A stretch of 64,000 nucleotides of DNA from Ascarosepion bandense (GCA_037127315.1 JBBBDQ010000752.1:260001-324000), one strand, 5' to 3'; positions 41,780 to 52,692 are shown, counted from the first letter of the stretch. The notes: generated from the letters alone by a model not told the origin. Made by a program: numbers and translations.

Positions 41780-42515
41780 TGGAGTAGATAGATCTATCTA
41801 TAGCCCTGTTCACACTCCACCCACGTCTATTGAACAGGTTAGGAGGCTCATCTCTTATTCTCTGTTTAGGATATGGTTTCCGGCTTTCTCTTTTCCAATC
41901 TTCTCACTTTGTTTTTCAATTGGAGTAGATAGATCTATCACCCGGTTCACACTCCACCCACGTCTATTGAACAGGTTAAGAGGCTCATCCCTTGTTCCCT
42001 GTTTAGGATGTGGTTTCTAGCTTTCTCTTTACCAATCTTCTCACTTTTTTTTTCAATTGGAGTAGATAGATCTATCACCCGGTTCACACTCCACCCACGT
42101 CTATTGAACAGGTCAAGAGGCTCATCCCTTGTTCCCTGTTTAGGATGTGGTTTCCGGCTTTCTCTTTACCAATCTTCTCACTTTTTTTTCAATTGGAGTA
42201 GATAGATCTATCACCCGGTTCACACTCCACCCACGTCTATTGAACAGGTCAAGAGGCTCATCCCTTGTTCTCTGTTTAGGATGTGGTTTCCGGCTTTCTC
42301 TTTTCCAATCTTCTCACTTTTTTTCAATTGGAGTAGATAGACTAAACTATCACCCGGTTCACACTCCACCCACGTCTATTGAACAGGTCAAGAGGCTCAT
42401 CCCATGTTCCCTGTTTAGGATGTGGTTTCTGGCATTATCTTTTCCAATCGTTTCACTATTACGTAGCCCCTTGCACATCAGTAGCGTTACCGCTTTGCTC
42501 GGGGTGATACGATTA
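41780..42515 (+). mobile_element. VNTR-SINE-like element, five units
   Basis: Five direct units of about 130-145 bp (GGAGTAGATAGATCTATC, CACTCCACCCACGTC, TTTAGGATGTGGTTTC, TTTTCCAATCTTCTCAC). The LINE-A-type end follows (GTAGCCCCTTGCACATCAGT, TTGCTCGGGGTGATACGATT, A-run at 42514). Units are nearly identical, showing recent tandem growth. Minor change: ACTAAACTATC is replaced by ATCTATC in the first four units. Confidence 0.9.
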
Positions 42516-43279
42516 AAAAAAGAACCCCGCTGTAATCTGCTGCTAAGCAGAATCAAGCCGTTCACTCGCTAAGGACAATGAAGGGACAAAATAAATTACG
42601 GAGTGAAGAATTATCAAAGGCTGAATCAGTCAAGATAAAAGAAAAATGGAGAGGTTGGGAATCTTGCCATGCATCATAACAAAAGAGAATCCCGGGAGCA
42701 GTCAGCAATAACAATTATTCACATTAACTAGATAAACAATAATGTCTAGCTTAACCAGGGAGCTGAAGAGGAAGATGGCGATGCCTTTTCCGAGAAAGTT
42801 AGGAAGCTCCTAGACTTACCTATGTTCTGGTCTTCTTTTCTGGCTGGCGAAGCAGAAAAGGATTGAGAATTGGCATGTTCCATTTCTCGTTCCACTCTAC
42901 TTCACTCGGTTTTCTTTTCCTTTTTACGCCTTTTTCATTCTTTGCTGTCCTTCGCCGAGGTAAAGGCATTTACAGTGTCCCCATATCAGATTACAAATGC
43001 ACCTCTTGTTTCGGTAGTTGTTGCTGCTGCATTTACCGCTGTTATATCTAATATTGTTGTTGTTTTATTCTGGTGTTGTAGTTTCCAGTTCTGCTGCTGA
43101 TGCTGTTGTTGCTTCTAGTGAGACTGCTGCTCCTACTATAGTTACTCTTATTGATGATGCTCTTGCTTCTTGACTCGTGGAACACCCTTCTGGGGAAGAA
43201 GAGTTGCATCCTTTGTGTACTGTTCACAAAGTCCTTCCAATAACCGAGGCCTACTCAAGGCACTTGATGTAGTCCGCTG
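42516..43279. other. Unassigned stretch upstream/downstream of mariner fragment
   Basis: Contains (TGT/TGC)-rich sequence at 43015-43115 with runs of Cys/Val codons; no motif recognised. Confidence 0.35.
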
Positions 43280-43512
43280 CGTTGAGTCTGAGGCACTTAC
43301 AAATAAATTGCTATTTCTTTTTGTATCAAAGCAATCAGAGTGAGTTTTCTGAGCTGTGTATCTCCATGTTCACTATTAGACGAATCGAACTCTTTCCGAA
43401 TCCTTTGCACTGACCTCAGATTGACAGCCAAACGCTCTCAAATGTCCGTATTGGAGCTTCCAGGGCGAATACTAATCTGGTCAGCTTGTTGTTTAAAAAC
43501 TTTTGGCGTCAT
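43280..43512 (-). mobile_element. Tc1/mariner-like transposase, N-terminal fragment
   Basis: The minus frame starts MTPKVFKQQADQISIRPGSS, followed after one stop by ERLAVNLRSVQRIRKEFDSS. This is an N-terminal helix-turn-helix DNA-binding domain of a Tc1/mariner-type transposase (the VNLRSVQRIRKE helix). The catalytic domain is absent; later frame shows no DDE motif. Confidence 0.6.
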
Positions 43513-43636
43513 GGTGCTCTTTTTCTCACAAACGGTCCCCAACTGACTCTACTATACTCTGTAGTGAACAAAATAAAAAACAAACTACGCACATGCGTGA
43601 AATTAAAAATATAAAACGCCGACAAATTACCCATCG

Positions 43637-43640
<4 letters not shown>

Positions 43641-43684
<44 letters not shown>
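43641..43684. repeat. (TA)n microsatellite
   Basis: About 22 TA units. Confidence 0.97.
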
Positions 43685-43686
<2 letters not shown>

Positions 43687-43884
43687 TGTATCTGCATGAC
43701 GAAATATGACGAATATACTATGCTTTCATTACGATTGAGTTCTCTAGAGAGGAGAAATTTAAAAAAAACAGTTACCACTTCCATAATTTATGCATTACTC
43801 TTCAGCAATGAATTGATTTCTTTCGATGACCGGCGTGTGTATATCCCACTTATATACAACACGCTAAAATTTCTTTTCTCTGAT

Positions 43885-44023
43885 TCTATACGCCTATGGC
43901 TTAGGGGTTAGCGACTCTGACTGACACCAAATCGGTCTAGTTTTGATCTCAGCCAGAAGCAAGTGGATGTCTAGTCACACTGTTGAGCTGTAATACAGCG
44001 AAACTAGCTTGCATGTGGATAAC

Positions 44024-44025
<2 letters not shown>
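43885..44025 (+). mobile_element. tRNA-hammerhead SINE-like element (TH), copy 4
   Basis: The tRNA-like head (CGCCTATGGCTTAGGGGTTA, A-box; TAGTTTTGATCTCAG, degraded B-box) precedes the hammerhead at 43975-44018: stem I TCACA / TGTGG, core CTGTTGA (A6 lost), perfect stem II GCTGT / ACAGC, GAAA. A (TA)n tail starts at 44026. The same order of parts as copies 2 and 3. Confidence 0.75.

Positions 44026-44078
<53 letters not shown>
44026..44078. repeat. (TA)n microsatellite shared as tail by two elements
   Basis: About 26 TA units. The TH copy on the left (plus) and an HH-1-like copy on the right (minus) both end in this tract. Confidence 0.97.
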
Positions 44079-44081
<3 letters not shown>

Positions 44082-44270
44082 GCAGGTTTCATTGAATAAT
44101 ATAGACAAGTTTTGTCTATTAATTTTGTGTAGGATCCGTTCGTACCGTCTGATATACTTGATGGTGATATCGTTGAAAGACAACAAAAAATCACAGTAAT
44201 TGTTGATTTTTTTATCGGGTCTAAGCTTTCGGCTCACATAAGCTATTATCAAAGAATAAATATTAGCACA
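44079..44270 (-). mobile_element. HH-1-related hammerhead element
   Basis: The minus strand carries AGCTTATGTGAGCCGAAAGC, the stem II and GAAA of HH-1, with a degenerate core (TTGATAA). The following short frame VSRKLRPDKK...CDFLLSFNDI parallels the HH-1 frames at 10521 and 36800. It ends in (TA)n. Confidence 0.55.
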
Positions 44271-45080
44271 CAGTAAACATAGAACATTTAAATTTTTAAC
44301 AATAAAGAGAATTAAATTGAAGATACAAGTCCATCCCTACCGTGGCGGATGGCCGAAGACAGTGACAAAATAGTGGCATTGTGGTCCCTGATCCAATTAC
44401 AGGCATTTGAGTACGTTATTGGAAATATCAATATATATATATATATATATTCATGTGAAATCTCGACCTGTTGCAAAATCTTATGGCGTTTCAAGTCTAA
44501 CATCACCATATGAAAATTGAAACTTTAAGTCGCTTAAAATTAAATTTGTTTTCTTAACATATTTCGTATATTCATTCTGTTTATTTATTTGTAGTTAAAC
44601 AGTTGATTTCTGTCACGTTTCGGTTACACCGCTCGCTCTACTCGTATGTTTGAAGCTAACGTCCAGCTTCCAGACAAAAATGAACTTAATACGAATCTCT
44701 ATACCAGTGCACGTCACCACGGTCCAAATGGCACTGGCAGTCAATGTCTCAGACCCTTTTTATGTACAAAAACCATTGCCGACGAACCAATCATCGCCGT
44801 CGGCCACGTTCTCACTCAGAGTCCCCGGTTTGTGCTAATTAGCATAAAATGACAGAGGTCGAAGAATATACCTTCCTCGGACCAAACTTGCGAGAGGAGA
44901 GGACGCAGCTGATGAAATGACGAACTGTCTGGCGTGGGTTTACGCACGCATCCGTCACAACATAGCAGCCTGACAGCAAAACATCTTGGACGCTTCGGCT
45001 CTGGTAAGTGTGATTGTTTATCGTCACAATATTTTTTATATTATATATCGAGCATTCTTGTTTGTTTTATGATATAATCT
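44271..45080. other. Unassigned stretch
   Basis: Includes a short TA run at 44431-44450. 44655-44690 resembles the end of the 237-bp array (GTCCAGCTTCCAGACAAAAA versus the reverse complement of 27035-27060). No gene recognised. Confidence 0.35.
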
Positions 45081-45082
45081 AA

Positions 45083-45384
45083 TCTAAACTTATTTATATA
45101 TTGAAATTTGTCTGTGCGTGTGTCCGTTACCTATTGACTCCGAAACGGCTCAACCGATTTTCTTGAAAATTTACACAATTGTACTATAAGCGCCTGCGAA
45201 TGTTCTTAGCTAGGGTTTGTGTCGAGGTACCCCCGATAAATATCGAAAATCGATAATCGAAAAAATCGGGTTATAGAAGGATTGGTCCGATATTAATCAA
45301 ATTTGATACACTCATAGACAAAGACATAAGAAACGATATTCAGAAGTATCAAGGTTGTACTTCTTACAATAGTGCAGAAAATCG

Positions 45385-45439
<55 letters not shown>

Positions 45440-45818
45440 AGATGTTTGTGTGTGTGTCTGTTTATCTGCCTGTATGTCCGTATTTTTTTCATCCCTTTTA
45501 TTTTAGTTTTTGCTTTGGGTTTGACTCTAAGTAGATATAATTGTAGTTCTTAGTCTCAGCCCTGATACGATTTACTCAGAGGACTTATTTAGCCATCAAA
45601 ATTCAGATACCAGGAAATCAAAATTTGACTTACATCCATTCATTTTTCTTTTGACTTACATCCATCCATTTTTCTTTCAGTCTACAGTGTCGCTTTAACT
45701 GGAAACAACTATTGCTTTTTAGTCTTTCGTGCCAACGTCCAAAGAATCTAAGCTCTAGGAGCATGGATTAGTTTTAAAGCTTTCATTACACCCGAGCAAC
45801 GCCAGGCAATACAGCTAG
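45083..45818 (+). mobile_element. Non-autonomous Helitron-like element, full length
   Basis: Begins TCTAAACTTATTTATATATT after A. Ends with CCCGAGCAACGCCAGG, a hairpin block, then CAGCTAG before T. It contains the paired GATAAATATCGAAAATCGAT motifs, a (TA)n tract at 45389-45434, and a tandem duplication of TTGACTTACATCCATYCATT near 45628-45670. Same family as 29631-30392. Confidence 0.82.
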
Positions 45819-45819
45819 T

Positions 45820-46290
45820 ATATAATGTTTGTATGAATAACAGTAATACTTCAAAGAATGTTACCAGGTATCTGCTGACTTTAGAGATTATTTGACGGCT
45901 CAAAGATACAGAGAATTTTCAGTCAATAAAAAATATCAAAAGGTATTCTGTTTGCTGCAAAAATGAATATTTATGACCTTACAAATAATAAAGCAGATAG
46001 GATCAATTCGACGTTAGCAGATAACACTTCAGGTATGATTCACTGGCGGCCCTTTATTAATTCTTTAACAGCCAAACAATCTCATACTTGGGGGTAAATT
46101 TGTAGATGCTTGCTAAAAGATGAGAGGAAAATGAGGTGCTACTGATTTCCAGTGGCGCTGAAGATCACCGGGGGTTATTTATGCTTTGACAGGCTTCAGT
46201 TAAAAAAAGTTGAGAGGTTCATCATGCTTCTCAGACATCTCGCCTTTCCAGCGTTTGCAATGGAACTGTTCAACCTTTTCCCACGTGTTA
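45820..46290. other. Unassigned stretch
   Basis: No recognised element. Confidence 0.4.
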
Positions 46291-46295
46291 TCACG

Positions 46296-46570
46296 ACTTA
46301 CAACCATATCATGCTGAACCACCGGTTCTCATGCAATCTACAAAGTTAAGCAACGTCGAGTACCAGTACTTAAATGGGTGACGGTTCGCAAATGCCAGGT
46401 GCTGTAAGCTTGCATGTGTGGGTGGTGTAATTGATAATAGTGAAATTGAAAATTCGAGAATCGTGTTCCAATTCCAGTCGGGTTTGTTATATTCACTTAC
46501 CCGCAAATACCTTTCGTAGAGGTGAATCCAGCTCTTCTCCCTCTCCCTATAGGTTAATTAGTAAATATTG
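46296..46570 (+). mobile_element. Chimeric 5S-tRNA SINE, decayed copy
   Basis: 5S-derived segment 46296-46412 (ACAACCATATCATGCTGAAC, AAGTTAAGCAACGTCGAG, ATGCCAGGTGCTGTAAG). GTGTGGGTGGTGTAATTGAT and a tRNA-like body (TTCCAATTCCAGTCGGG, CGCAAATACCTTTCG) follow. Same order as 33598-34085 but more diverged; ends near 46570. Confidence 0.75.
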
Positions 46571-46700
46571 TGTTGGCAAATTCTTGTTATCTCCCCAAAT
46601 GCTTACAATATGAAACTATCATCTTGATTTAAATAACCTGCAACTGGTTGATAAACAGTAAAATACAAATCAATCAATCCCAACTCGAGACAACTAATCG

Positions 46701-46983
46701 GCTTAGAACGAGAAATCGGAGAGCCGAGTTCGAATTCCAGTCGAATTCGTTGTATTCACTTCCGAGCAAATAACATTAGTAAACGTATTAATCCGTTTCT
46801 TTTTCCTCCAGATATGGGTTAAATAGCAGGATAGATTGGAATTTATAGCCTCGGTTGATAATCAGTCTACCACAGAAACTAATGGCGACTTACTTCGGGA
46901 AAACGTTTCTTCACAGTCAACAAGTCTCTTTCGAGACATGATCACCCAAAGCGTGAATCACGTTTGGCCCTTAACTGACTGAT
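46701..46983 (+). mobile_element. tRNA-derived SINE (family S1)
   Basis: From AACGAGAAATCGGAGAGCCG (the A-box half of the head is lost) to the CCCTTAACTGACTGA tail. GAGTTCGAATTCCAG is intact. Confidence 0.85.
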
Positions 46984-47009
46984 CTGGATAAAGAATTGAA
47001 TAGCAAAAC

Positions 47010-47388
47010 AGATTAGATTTTATAGCCTTTGATAACAACCAGTTTACCGCACAGAATAATGATAACCTACAGTGAGAAAATCTTCTGCCCAGTCAGTCAT
47101 GTCTCTCTCGAGACATGATCGCCTAAAGCGTGTATCACGTATGACATTTAATTGACTGAATGAAGATAATAGTTGAAAACATAAGTAAATCTGCTACTGG
47201 GCATAAAGTGGGAGATCGGTTTTCTATTGTTCAGAAGTAATAAACTGATCCCTCAATACTTATTAATTGTTAATACAATCCGTCCTTCTCCCTTCAGGTA
47301 TACATTAAATAGCAGGATATAAAATGTCGCTTTCGAGACATGATCGCCCAAGCGTGTATCACGTATAGCATTTAACTGACTGACTTAT
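47010..47388 (+). mobile_element. Dimeric SINE S1 with linker, plus orientation
   Basis: S1 3-prime half (47010-47160), linker (ATGAAGATAATAGTTGAAAA, CATAAAGTGGGAGATCGG, to 47320), then the S1 tail (GTCGCTTTCGAGACATGATC to ACTGACTGAC at 47388). Exact inverse of the arrangement at 34732 and 38672, confirming a real composite unit. Confidence 0.85.
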
Positions 47389-47389
47389 A

Positions 47390-48315
47390 CTTTCTGGTGT
47401 AGAAAAAGAGGTTTTTTACTTCCTGTGGTTACAAATGATCTGCTCTTTTAAAACCCATGACCAAAAACAAGGCTGAATGAATAATTTCTAGAGATCGCTA
47501 GCATCAAACACAATAACGTTTTACTATGATATGCTTAATGTTGCTTCTTGGCCAGGTTTTCCAAGCAAGCATTCTTTTTCCAAAATGATTCACAGGGAGA
47601 GAAGCACTAATTTTCTAAGTCTAAGGAACAATATAATTTGCTTTGTTTTGCCAAGACAATTATTTTTACCGTAAAGAATTTTTCGGTTTCAGCTGATATA
47701 TTTTTTCAGGAGAAATATGCTAAAATACTTCTTCCTTCCTTCCGTTGTTTGTAGTTAGTTCTCATTTTTCTCAGCGTGGTACCAAATATCCCTGTTCTCC
47801 CAAACCACAAGGAAACATAGAAACACACATATTTATTATTTCAGCTGTTATTATGGTGGATACTCGTCTATGCAAAATTTTACTTTAAACAAAATAACAC
47901 AGTCTAAAGTTGAAATAAAAATAGAACATCAACTTCAGAATAATAAGGTTTGATTCAATTTAACCATTAAATAGATGTTTTAATTTTAATCTTGTTTGCC
48001 ACAATGTCTTCCATAGTCTAGAGTTAAGACACGTCAGATGTAACAGCGGCATCTTCCGGTATTGGAAGTATGCAGTTCCGCTTCCTTCCGGAAGAGAGAT
48101 ATTTTGCAAAAAAGTCCATTGGAAAATATAATGTACTGTTTAATTATATATATATATATGTGTGTGTATAAATAAACAGAAATAATATTGAATAAAAATT
48201 CAAGTATGACGGCTAATACCGTTTCCGTATAATTTAAATAAATATATATATTGTAGGAGAGAATTATATTCGACTCGGCGTAACTTGGTTCATGAAATAA
48301 AGCCGGAAATAAAGT
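47390..48315. other. Unassigned stretch; TA/GT run at 48146-48170
   Basis: I see no recognisable gene or repeat apart from the short microsatellite. One of the larger unexplained stretches in the window. Confidence 0.4.
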
Positions 48316-48319
48316 AAAA

Positions 48320-48842
48320 TAAACTTTTGTTTATTTTCGTAAAAAAAAAAATAAAAGAATTATTTTGTATTTTTTACAAAAATGTAGTTGTCCGTAAAGC
48401 TGTACAACGGAAGAAAGAAAGGAACTGGGAATGTCAGAGGGAAAGGCAGGAAGATGTGTTGCGAACCTGATGAGAGAAAGAGAGGGTGAAAGAATGTTCA
48501 CTGATACGTGATATTGCCTGTTGTGTGAACTGCTGAATTCTCTGTGTGTGCTCCAAGCTGTCCACGTGCCCTTTTGGTGTGAGCTGGTTGCTTCTCCCTC
48601 TAGCGTTGAAAGTTTCTGCTTCCCTTTTTATCTTGGTGGTGAAGCTCCGGGGAGATCAAAAAGTGTGTTACTTATGTTGAGCCCTGATTGGTCGAAAATT
48701 CGTATTTTTGACCACGTGGTGTGCTTTCCACTACGTCCGAGCTTTTGGTTGCGCCGTCCTTGTTTTTGACCCCAAAGGGTATGGTAAGGGGTGAATTCCC
48801 GCGCATTTGTATTTTGTTGAGATACACGTGGTGTGAATTTTT

Positions 48843-48914
<72 letters not shown>

Positions 48915-48945
48915 GAGTTTAGAAAATAAAATGAGAAACAGCACA
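48320..48945. mobile_element. (GT)n-containing repeat, partner of 16703-17345
   Basis: Inverted copy of the segment nested in the Tc1-like element: AAATAAACTTTTGTTTATTT, GAGAGAAAGAGAGGGTGAAA-like, CCCCAAAGGGTATGGTAAGG, GATACACGTGGTGTGAATTT, a GT tract (48842-48913) and AAATGAGAAACAGCAC. Probable LTR-like repeat; ends not resolved. Confidence 0.6.
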
Positions 48946-49039
48946 ATATATATGAAAATATTTCTGTAAGTACAGAATTTAATCAAAGAAATAAAAGTGT
49001 GCAGCTTGATGTTACACATTGTAAATATATTCAAAAACG

Positions 49040-49655
49040 AAGCAACCGGTTTCGCTCTTCAGCCCTCTACGGGAGATTTTAATCAAAATTAAAAAATAAA
49101 AAGGTGTGTCATGAAAATTAGAAAGATGAAAAAAAATGTGAATGCTAGATGCTAATTATATCGAGTCCCAACAACTCACGCCGTTTGCACAACGCAGGCT
49201 TTTTGGACCTGATATACAAAGCCTCCAGAACCTGAAGGTGGAATGAAGAGTGAGATCGGGACACAACAATGAACCTATCATCACTAAAATTAGCAGTACA
49301 CTTTCCATTCTTTATAAGGTGCTCGCAAATAGCGGAACCGTAGGTATTCGGGACGGAGCCATTTCGAGGTAAAGTGTGATTCCTTATTTTAGTTGGAACA
49401 TGTTGTTTAATTCTCATGTCTAGACGCTGAGTTGTTCTTCCTATGTAGTCAACTCCACAACTACATTTATATTGATAAATTATAGAATTAATTTGGTGGG
49501 GAGGAAGAACATTCTTGCGTGCAGAACATAACATGGGCCGGGCTTGATATACAATACGTAACTAAGCCGAGAAAAAACAGCAATGAACATCAGTTGAAAT
49601 TTGTCTAGCCAAACTTTCACATTTTGATCCAATCCAGAGAAGTCTAAGATAAACA
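49040..49655 (-). mobile_element. Penelope-like element 3-prime part with GIY-YIG domain
   Basis: PLE polyprotein remnant. The minus frame 49145-49534 encodes a nearly complete GIY-YIG endonuclease: SIIYQYKCSCGVDYIGRTTQ with the Y, YIG and following R-H pattern, then RSHSSFHLQVLEALYI carrying the conserved E. Upstream (49535-49655, shifted frames) lies the block linking RT to GIY-YIG. Downstream, 49049-49075 has a hammerhead-like CTGAAGA...GAAAC without a stem II. The RT is missing. Confidence 0.85.
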
Positions 49656-49689
49656 GGGCATTTTTTAACAGTGATGACTTTCTCCTATT

Positions 49690-49990
49690 TGAATTCAAAA
49701 ATTTTGTTACAGATGACCGAATGCACAGTATCCTCCCTACCAAATTAATTCTATAATTTATCAATACAAATGAAGTTGCGGAGTTGACTACATAGGAAGA
49801 ACAAGTCAGCGTCTCGACATGGGAATTAAACAACATGTTCCAACTAAAATAAGAAATCACACATTTTCAGTAGCTTACTGGTAGAAAAGCATTATAAACA
49901 AGCAGATTTTCTTGTGATAAAGTCCTCGATATCAAGGTAAGCATAGTGCGTTAATAGAATTAACGTTGAGAATTGTTAGTAGCAAAGAAA
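49690..49990 (+). mobile_element. Penelope-like element GIY-YIG fragment, inverted partner
   Basis: The plus strand repeats INSIIYQYK, a stop, SCGVDYIGRTSQRLDMGIKQ and HVPTKIRN, then decays. About 120 bp is nearly identical to the reverse complement of the minus copy. The two copies are head to head, about 35-240 bp apart. Confidence 0.8.
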
Positions 49991-50102
49991 AACAAAATGA
50001 CCCTGAAGAGTGAAAACATTACAGTAATACCCTCACAAACATTAGAAGTAACACCTCTCAGCTAAGTAACAACTATCTCTTCGTTAATTTTCTCTCTTTC
50101 TT

Positions 50103-50103
<1 letters not shown>

Positions 50104-50150
<47 letters not shown>

Positions 50151-50173
50151 CGCGCTCGCGCGTGTGTGTGTGT
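50104..50173. repeat. (TA)n(TG)n microsatellite
   Basis: TA units then TG units with a GCGCGCTCGCGCG interruption. Confidence 0.95.
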
Positions 50174-50314
50174 GATATGATTAGTTTAAACAATATTTTT
50201 GATCGATACTCGTATTTAAGTAGATATCCTGTTTATAATCAAACAGTATTATTATATATTTATTTCTACCGGCCTGATTATTTAGGAGAAATTTTTGTTA
50301 CGAACATGTGTGTC

Positions 50315-50388
50315 ATTGGGCAGGATTCGACCATGTGATCTGGTGCGTCTTAGACCTCTCGACCACGAATGACGATCAGTCACATTAA
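50315..50388 (-). other. tRNA-like sequence
   Basis: The minus strand has CATTCGTGGTCGAGAGGTCT (A-box-like, with a Ser/Leu-type D arm) and GGTCGAATCCTGCCC (B-box). Arms are imperfect and no clear anticodon stem closes; probably a tRNA pseudogene or SINE head. Confidence 0.5.
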
Positions 50389-50587
50389 GCCTATAAAACA
50401 ATTTTTGAATTCATCGTAATAAAAATTTCGTAAGAAAAATTTATCGTAGATCGTAGATATCGGTAGAGATAAATATATAATACTGTTTGATCATAAAAAG
50501 AATATCTACTTAAATAAGCGTATCGATCAAAAATAATGTTCAAACAAATCATTTTAAATTGTTGGTTGTTTATAACCAGTTCCCTTA

Positions 50588-50611
50588 ATATATATATATA
50601 TATATATATAT
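50588..50611. repeat. (TA)n microsatellite at PLE 5-prime edge
   Basis: About 12 TA units directly before the first PLE codons. Confidence 0.95.
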
Positions 50612-52130
50612 TCGCTGGAATTGAAATTATGGAAAGACACCACAGACGTAACAAGTTGGTTTCATAATATAAAAGAAAAGAGCAACTGCTCTTTTATCCA
50701 ATTTGATATTGAAGAATACTATCCATCTATATCAAAGAAACTATTTGTTATGGCCCTGGAATTCGCCACCCTTTACTCGGATATAACGGAGGAGGAGAAA
50801 ACAATAATATTCAATGCCAAGACATCTGTGCTCGTCCACAAAGAAGAACAGTAAAAAAATTAATTCCAACGAGAACAATTTTGATATTTCGATGGGTTCT
50901 GCAGAATCTTCAAATCTGGTAGGATTATTAATATTATATAATCCCACAGCCTATAAGGAAGTAAACACTAAAGACATTGGACTTTATAGAGATGACGGAC
51001 TTATAGTAATAAGAAATACCACAATCTTCAAAATAGACAGGGTTAGAAAAATGATACACAAGGAGTTTAAAAATCTCAATTTAAAAGTAACAGTTAAAGC
51101 TAAGATAAAAAAGTAGATTTCCTCGATGTAACTTTGGATCTAAAGAAAAATATACACCAACCATACAAAAAACCAAACACAAACCCTTTATAGATCCACC
51201 TAAAATCTAACCACCCTCCTTCTATCATCAAACATATACCCGCATCAATAGAATGCAGAATTAGTAGAAACTCGGCTAATGAGGAAGTGTTCAATAAGCA
51301 TAGCAATTTTCATAATACTGCATTGAAAAATAGTGGATACTTAAACCCAAATATTAAATATGTAAACAAGAAAAGTAACCCTCGAAGAAAAAATAGAAAT
51401 AGGAAAATCATCTGGTACACACCCCCTTACAACCAGATGACAAATGGCAAATTGGGAAGAAAATTCCTCGAGTTAGTTAGGAAACACCTTCCGGAAAAAA
51501 TCCACTAAGTAAGATCTTTGATAAAAACACTATAAAATTAAGTTACAGCTGTATGAACAATCTAGAAAAAATTATAAAAAAACCACAATAATAATATTTT
51601 TAAAAATTCAACAAAATCAGTAAAAACAACCAGACAACAGAAAATAACAATTTAGACAAGAAAAAATGTAATTGTAAAAACCCCATAGACTGTCCACTAG
51701 AAAACAGGTGTTTGACGGAATCGATAATCTATCAATGCAAAATATCGACAAAAGAAAACCCAAATAATATAAAAGTCTATATAGGGAGTACTAAAAACAC
51801 TCTAAAGCAGCGAATTTACCAGCACACCTCTTCATTTAATAATAGCAAATACAGAAATAGAACATCCCTATCGAGATATCATTGGTACCTAAGGGAAACA
51901 AAAAAAAAAAAAAACACCCAAAATAAAGTGGAAAATCCTAAAAGAAGCTAAATCATGTAAGTCCTTAAATGAACTATGTTCATTATGCTTATATGAAAAA
52001 CTATTTATTATTAGATCCCTCAAAAACAAAATTTTATTAAATAAACGCAACGAAATTAATGTCATATGTAGACAGTGTAAATTATTCACATTAGAAAATA
52101 GATAAAACCTAAATTAAATGACATGCATAT
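50612..52130 (+). mobile_element. Penelope-like element: RT and GIY-YIG remnant
   Basis: Longest PLE copy. The reverse transcriptase part reads FIQFDIEEYYPSISKKLF (motif A; catalytic Asp near 50705). Motif C is IGLYRDDGLIVI, with YRDD near 50985-50996. Thumb-side blocks follow (a frameshifted LDVTLDL at 51127, then KNRNRKIIWYTPPYNQ at 51390). The GIY-YIG domain (51712-51951) has SIIYQCKIS and KVYIGSTKNTLKQRIYQH. Frameshifts near 50850, 51115, 51500-51710 and 51930 make it a pseudogene. RT motifs before A are missing. Confidence 0.9.
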
Positions 52131-52635
52131 AACTAACAAGTACATGAGAAAAATAATCACCGACGAACTAGGTAAAAATAAAGTCAAAAATAGAATGACG
52201 TTTTTTTTTTTAAATAAATCCAGGATAATAAACTTTACAGCAAATGGATAGTTGGAACAAAAAAATCGCAGTTTAGGATTTTTTGGAAAAAGATCTTTTC
52301 TTTAACAAATAGACTAAAGAGGATAAGAAAGGAAGGAAGAGGGGGATTGGTACTCAAAAGAAATATCACATCAAATTTAATAAAACTGAAGGGAAAATGA
52401 TAAGTGCAGATTAATGGGAGGTAAAACATTAAGGAAGAGAAACAGACAAGAGAAGAATAGCATCAAGGAAAAATGGAAAAAAGGAGGAAAAATGTTGGTT
52501 AGCATGTATTCTTTGGGGTCAAACCCCAAAGTGAATCTCCATTCTGATTAGCCACACAATAAAACACCCACATACATTCACAGCAAACCAAAAGAATTTG
52601 TCATTTAAATGTAAATCATCTGCACAACCAGACCA
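52131..52635. other. PLE 3-prime untranslated region (inferred)
   Basis: A-rich sequence between the GIY-YIG remnant and the hammerhead. No repeats seen; assigned to the PLE by position only. Confidence 0.4.
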
Positions 52636-52692
52636 ACATTGCCTGATGATGAGAACCTATTTCGAAACATAGAAATTTCCATGTCGCAATGT
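52636..52692 (+). ncRNA. Near-ideal hammerhead ribozyme (HH-8) downstream of PLE
   Basis: Stem I: ACATTGC (52636-52642) pairs exactly with GCAATGT (52686-52692). Core CTGATGA 52643-52649. Stem II GAGA / TTTC (one wobble) with an extra T at 52650. GAAA 52664-52667. Stem III ACAT / ATGT with loop AGAAATTTCC. Cleavage triplet GTC, cut predicted after C52685. This is a type I hammerhead; hammerheads in PLE terminal regions are established. The bulged T, perhaps a TGA duplication, may lower activity. Confidence 0.82.

Noticed and set aside
48672..49034. 120-codon frame with Thr-His repeats
   Set aside because: Translation of the (CA)n tract in an LTR-like repeat; flanking codons differ between the two copies.
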